From Oscillospiraceae bacterium (GTDB lineage Bacteria; Bacillota; Clostridia; Oscillospirales; Acutalibacteraceae): 6,150 nucleotides of DNA. The notes below the pieces were generated by a model that did not search any database, was not told the origin of the DNA, and worked only from the letters and a program-made list of their open reading frames with translations. The position numbers were made by a program, and so were the translations under genes. Where the stretch lies: positions 1 to 6,150 of the forward strand of contig DNGF01000165.1 of NCBI GenBank assembly GCA_003486665.1. Direction: 5' to 3'. Below, piece by piece: positions 5,401 through 6,150 of this stretch (position 1 is the stretch's first letter; every line of letters begins with the position of its first letter).

Positions 5401-5423
5401 AATTTGCGAAAGGGTCGCAAATT
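5401..5423 (+). promoter_or_regulatory. Operator 2, perfect Fur-family-type inverted repeat
   Basis: AATTTGCGA (5401-5409), five bases (AAGGG), then TCGCAAATT (5415-5423): perfect 9-base arms. It starts directly after the -10 box and ends next to the ribosome binding site GGAGG (5424-5428). Operator 1 starts exactly 50 bases upstream, close to five helical turns, so both sites face the same side of the DNA. Confidence 0.8.
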
Positions 5424-5436
5424 GGAGGCACAGTTA

Positions 5437-5829
5437 ATGGCGAAATATATAACGAAACAAAGAGAAAATCTTCTCTCGTTTCTGTCCGCTCATACCGATG
5501 AACAGATGACAGCACGGCAAATTGCCGATTCTTTGTCACGGGATTCAATCAGCTTGAGTGCGGTATATAGAAATTTATCGGACCTTGAAAAAGAAGGCTT
5601 TTTAAAGCGCAGTGTTCATGAAGGGTCCAGAGAGGTTTATTTTCAATACATTGCTTCGGATAAATGTAAAGAAAGTATGCACCTGACTTGCCGAGTTTGC
5701 GGAAAATGTATTCATATGTCGGATTCCGATACGGAGCAGTTGCTTTTCAATACATTGAAAAATACGGGATTTCAAATAGTTAAATCGGAAACAGTACTTT
5801 ACGGCGTTTGTGCCGATTGCAGAAAATAA
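5437..5829 (+). CDS. Fur-family metalloregulator, probably zinc-responsive (Zur-like)
   Basis: A 130-residue DNA-binding repressor. The N-terminal winged helix (about 3-70) contains the recognition helix SLSAVYRNLSDLEKEGFLKR. The C-terminal dimerisation domain has two CxxC pairs, Cys 85/88 (HLTCRVCGK) and Cys 125/128 (CADC), the usual structural zinc site. Cys 77 and His 82 keep the five-residue spacing of the regulatory-site ligands Cys 76/His 81 in M. tuberculosis Zur (FurB), which favours zinc over iron or peroxide sensing; the HHxH cluster typical of many Fur proteins is reduced. I start at ATG 5437, with GGAGG (5424-5428) 8 bases before it. An in-frame ATG at 5389 lies inside the promoter, upstream of the transcription start. 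Two matching operators around its promoter indicate self-repression. It is the first gene of a unit with the membrane protein 15 bases downstream. Confidence 0.9.
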   Translation: MAKYITKQRENLLSFLSAHTDEQMTARQIADSLSRDSISLSAVYRNLSDLEKEGFLKRSVHEGSREVYFQYIASDKCKESMHLTCRVCGKCIHMSDSDTEQLLFNTLKNTGFQIVKSETVLYGVCADCRK

Positions 5830-5844
5830 AGGTAGGTGAGTATA

Positions 5845-6144
5845 ATGACAAATAAGAAAAGACGTGTAGTTGCCATAGTTCTTGCGGCTGCCGTTTTGTT
5901 TGTTATGCTCTTCTCTGCCGTTTACATAGCAGAAGAAGCCGGACATGACTGTATCGGCGAAAACTGCCCTGTCTGCTGTCAAATAAATTCATGCAGAAAT
6001 GTTCTTGAAAATCTTTCACTTGCTGTTTACATTTTCACTTTTATTGCCTGTGTTAAGTTTACCTTGCAGAAGGTTGTTTCCTCTCTTAGAAAGAATATTC
6101 AAAATCAAACACCTGTAAATCTTAAAGTTAAACTTTCGGATTAA
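5845..6144 (+). CDS. Two-helix membrane protein with a Cys/His-rich loop, in the Fur/Zur-type unit
   Basis: I do not recognise a named family. The protein has 99 residues from ATG 5845, with AGGTG (5834-5838) six bases upstream; an in-frame GTG at 5836 overlaps that site. A basic N-terminus (NKKRR) precedes hydrophobic segment 1 (about 8-28). A loop then holds HDCIGENCPVCCQINSC, with His 34 and Cys 36, 41, 44, 45 and 50. Hydrophobic segment 2 spans about 57-75, and a basic tail follows. The positive-inside rule puts both ends in the cytoplasm and the loop outside. The first segment could instead be a signal peptide. The loop looks suited to binding a soft metal such as zinc, or to forming disulfides. 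Lying 15 bases after the regulator gene under the same operators, it is probably part of a zinc-scarcity response; a link to uptake transporters beyond the window is inference. Confidence 0.8.
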   Translation: MTNKKRRVVAIVLAAAVLFVMLFSAVYIAEEAGHDCIGENCPVCCQINSCRNVLENLSLAVYIFTFIACVKFTLQKVVSSLRKNIQNQTPVNLKVKLSD

Positions 6145-6150
6145 AAATAT

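Noticed and set aside
5389..5436. Upstream ATG at 5389 as the start of the Fur-family gene
   Set aside because: It lies between -35 and -10 of the promoter, before the predicted transcription start, and lacks a ribosome binding site; ATG 5437 has GGAGG at 8 bases.

Overview
The window reads as chromosomal DNA of a spore-forming, Gram-positive, anaerobic gut-type Firmicute, most likely a relative of Ruminococcus/Oscillospiraceae. Four things point that way: a SpoVAC-SpoVAD pair (found only in endospore formers), a secreted protein with a type I dockerin module (typical of ruminococci and cellulolytic clostridia), consensus sigma-A promoters with strong GGAGG-type ribosome binding sites, and a PflX-like radical SAM enzyme. 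The species call is inference. No transposase, integrase, CRISPR, tRNA or rRNA is visible, and base use looks even across the window.

Layout. Positions 1-1374 (minus strand) hold a two-gene unit: a cyclophilin-type peptidyl-prolyl isomerase with a lipoprotein signal, followed 12 bases later by alanine racemase (alr), whose 3' end lies outside the window. Their promoter sits back to back with the promoter of a plus-strand PflX-like radical SAM gene (1509-2381), and the two -35 boxes overlap. Next comes a perfect-consensus promoter driving a secreted Ig-like/dockerin protein gene (2445-3119) that is cut in two by one in-frame TGA. It closes with a strong intrinsic terminator.

Positions 3222-4845 form a sporulation unit in which each gene overlaps the next by ATGA: spoVAC, spoVAD, then a 52-residue membrane-anchored small protein where spoVAE would normally stand. 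SpoVA proteins move dipicolinic acid across the spore inner membrane. A SecB-like chaperone gene (4908-5306) follows with its own promoter and terminator.

The right end (5353-6144) is a metal-regulation unit. A Fur-family repressor with Zur-like ligands lies behind a promoter bracketed by two copies of the same inverted repeat, exactly 50 bases apart. It is followed 15 bases later by a two-helix membrane protein with a Cys/His-rich loop between the helices. A zinc-responsive, self-repressed operon is the likeliest reading, and more transport genes probably lie just beyond the window.

I do not see a clearly new multi-gene system. The best candidates for under-described biology are the 52-residue SpoVA-linked protein, the Cys/His-loop membrane protein with its twin-operator promoter, and the stand-alone SecB-like protein in a single-membrane-type organism.
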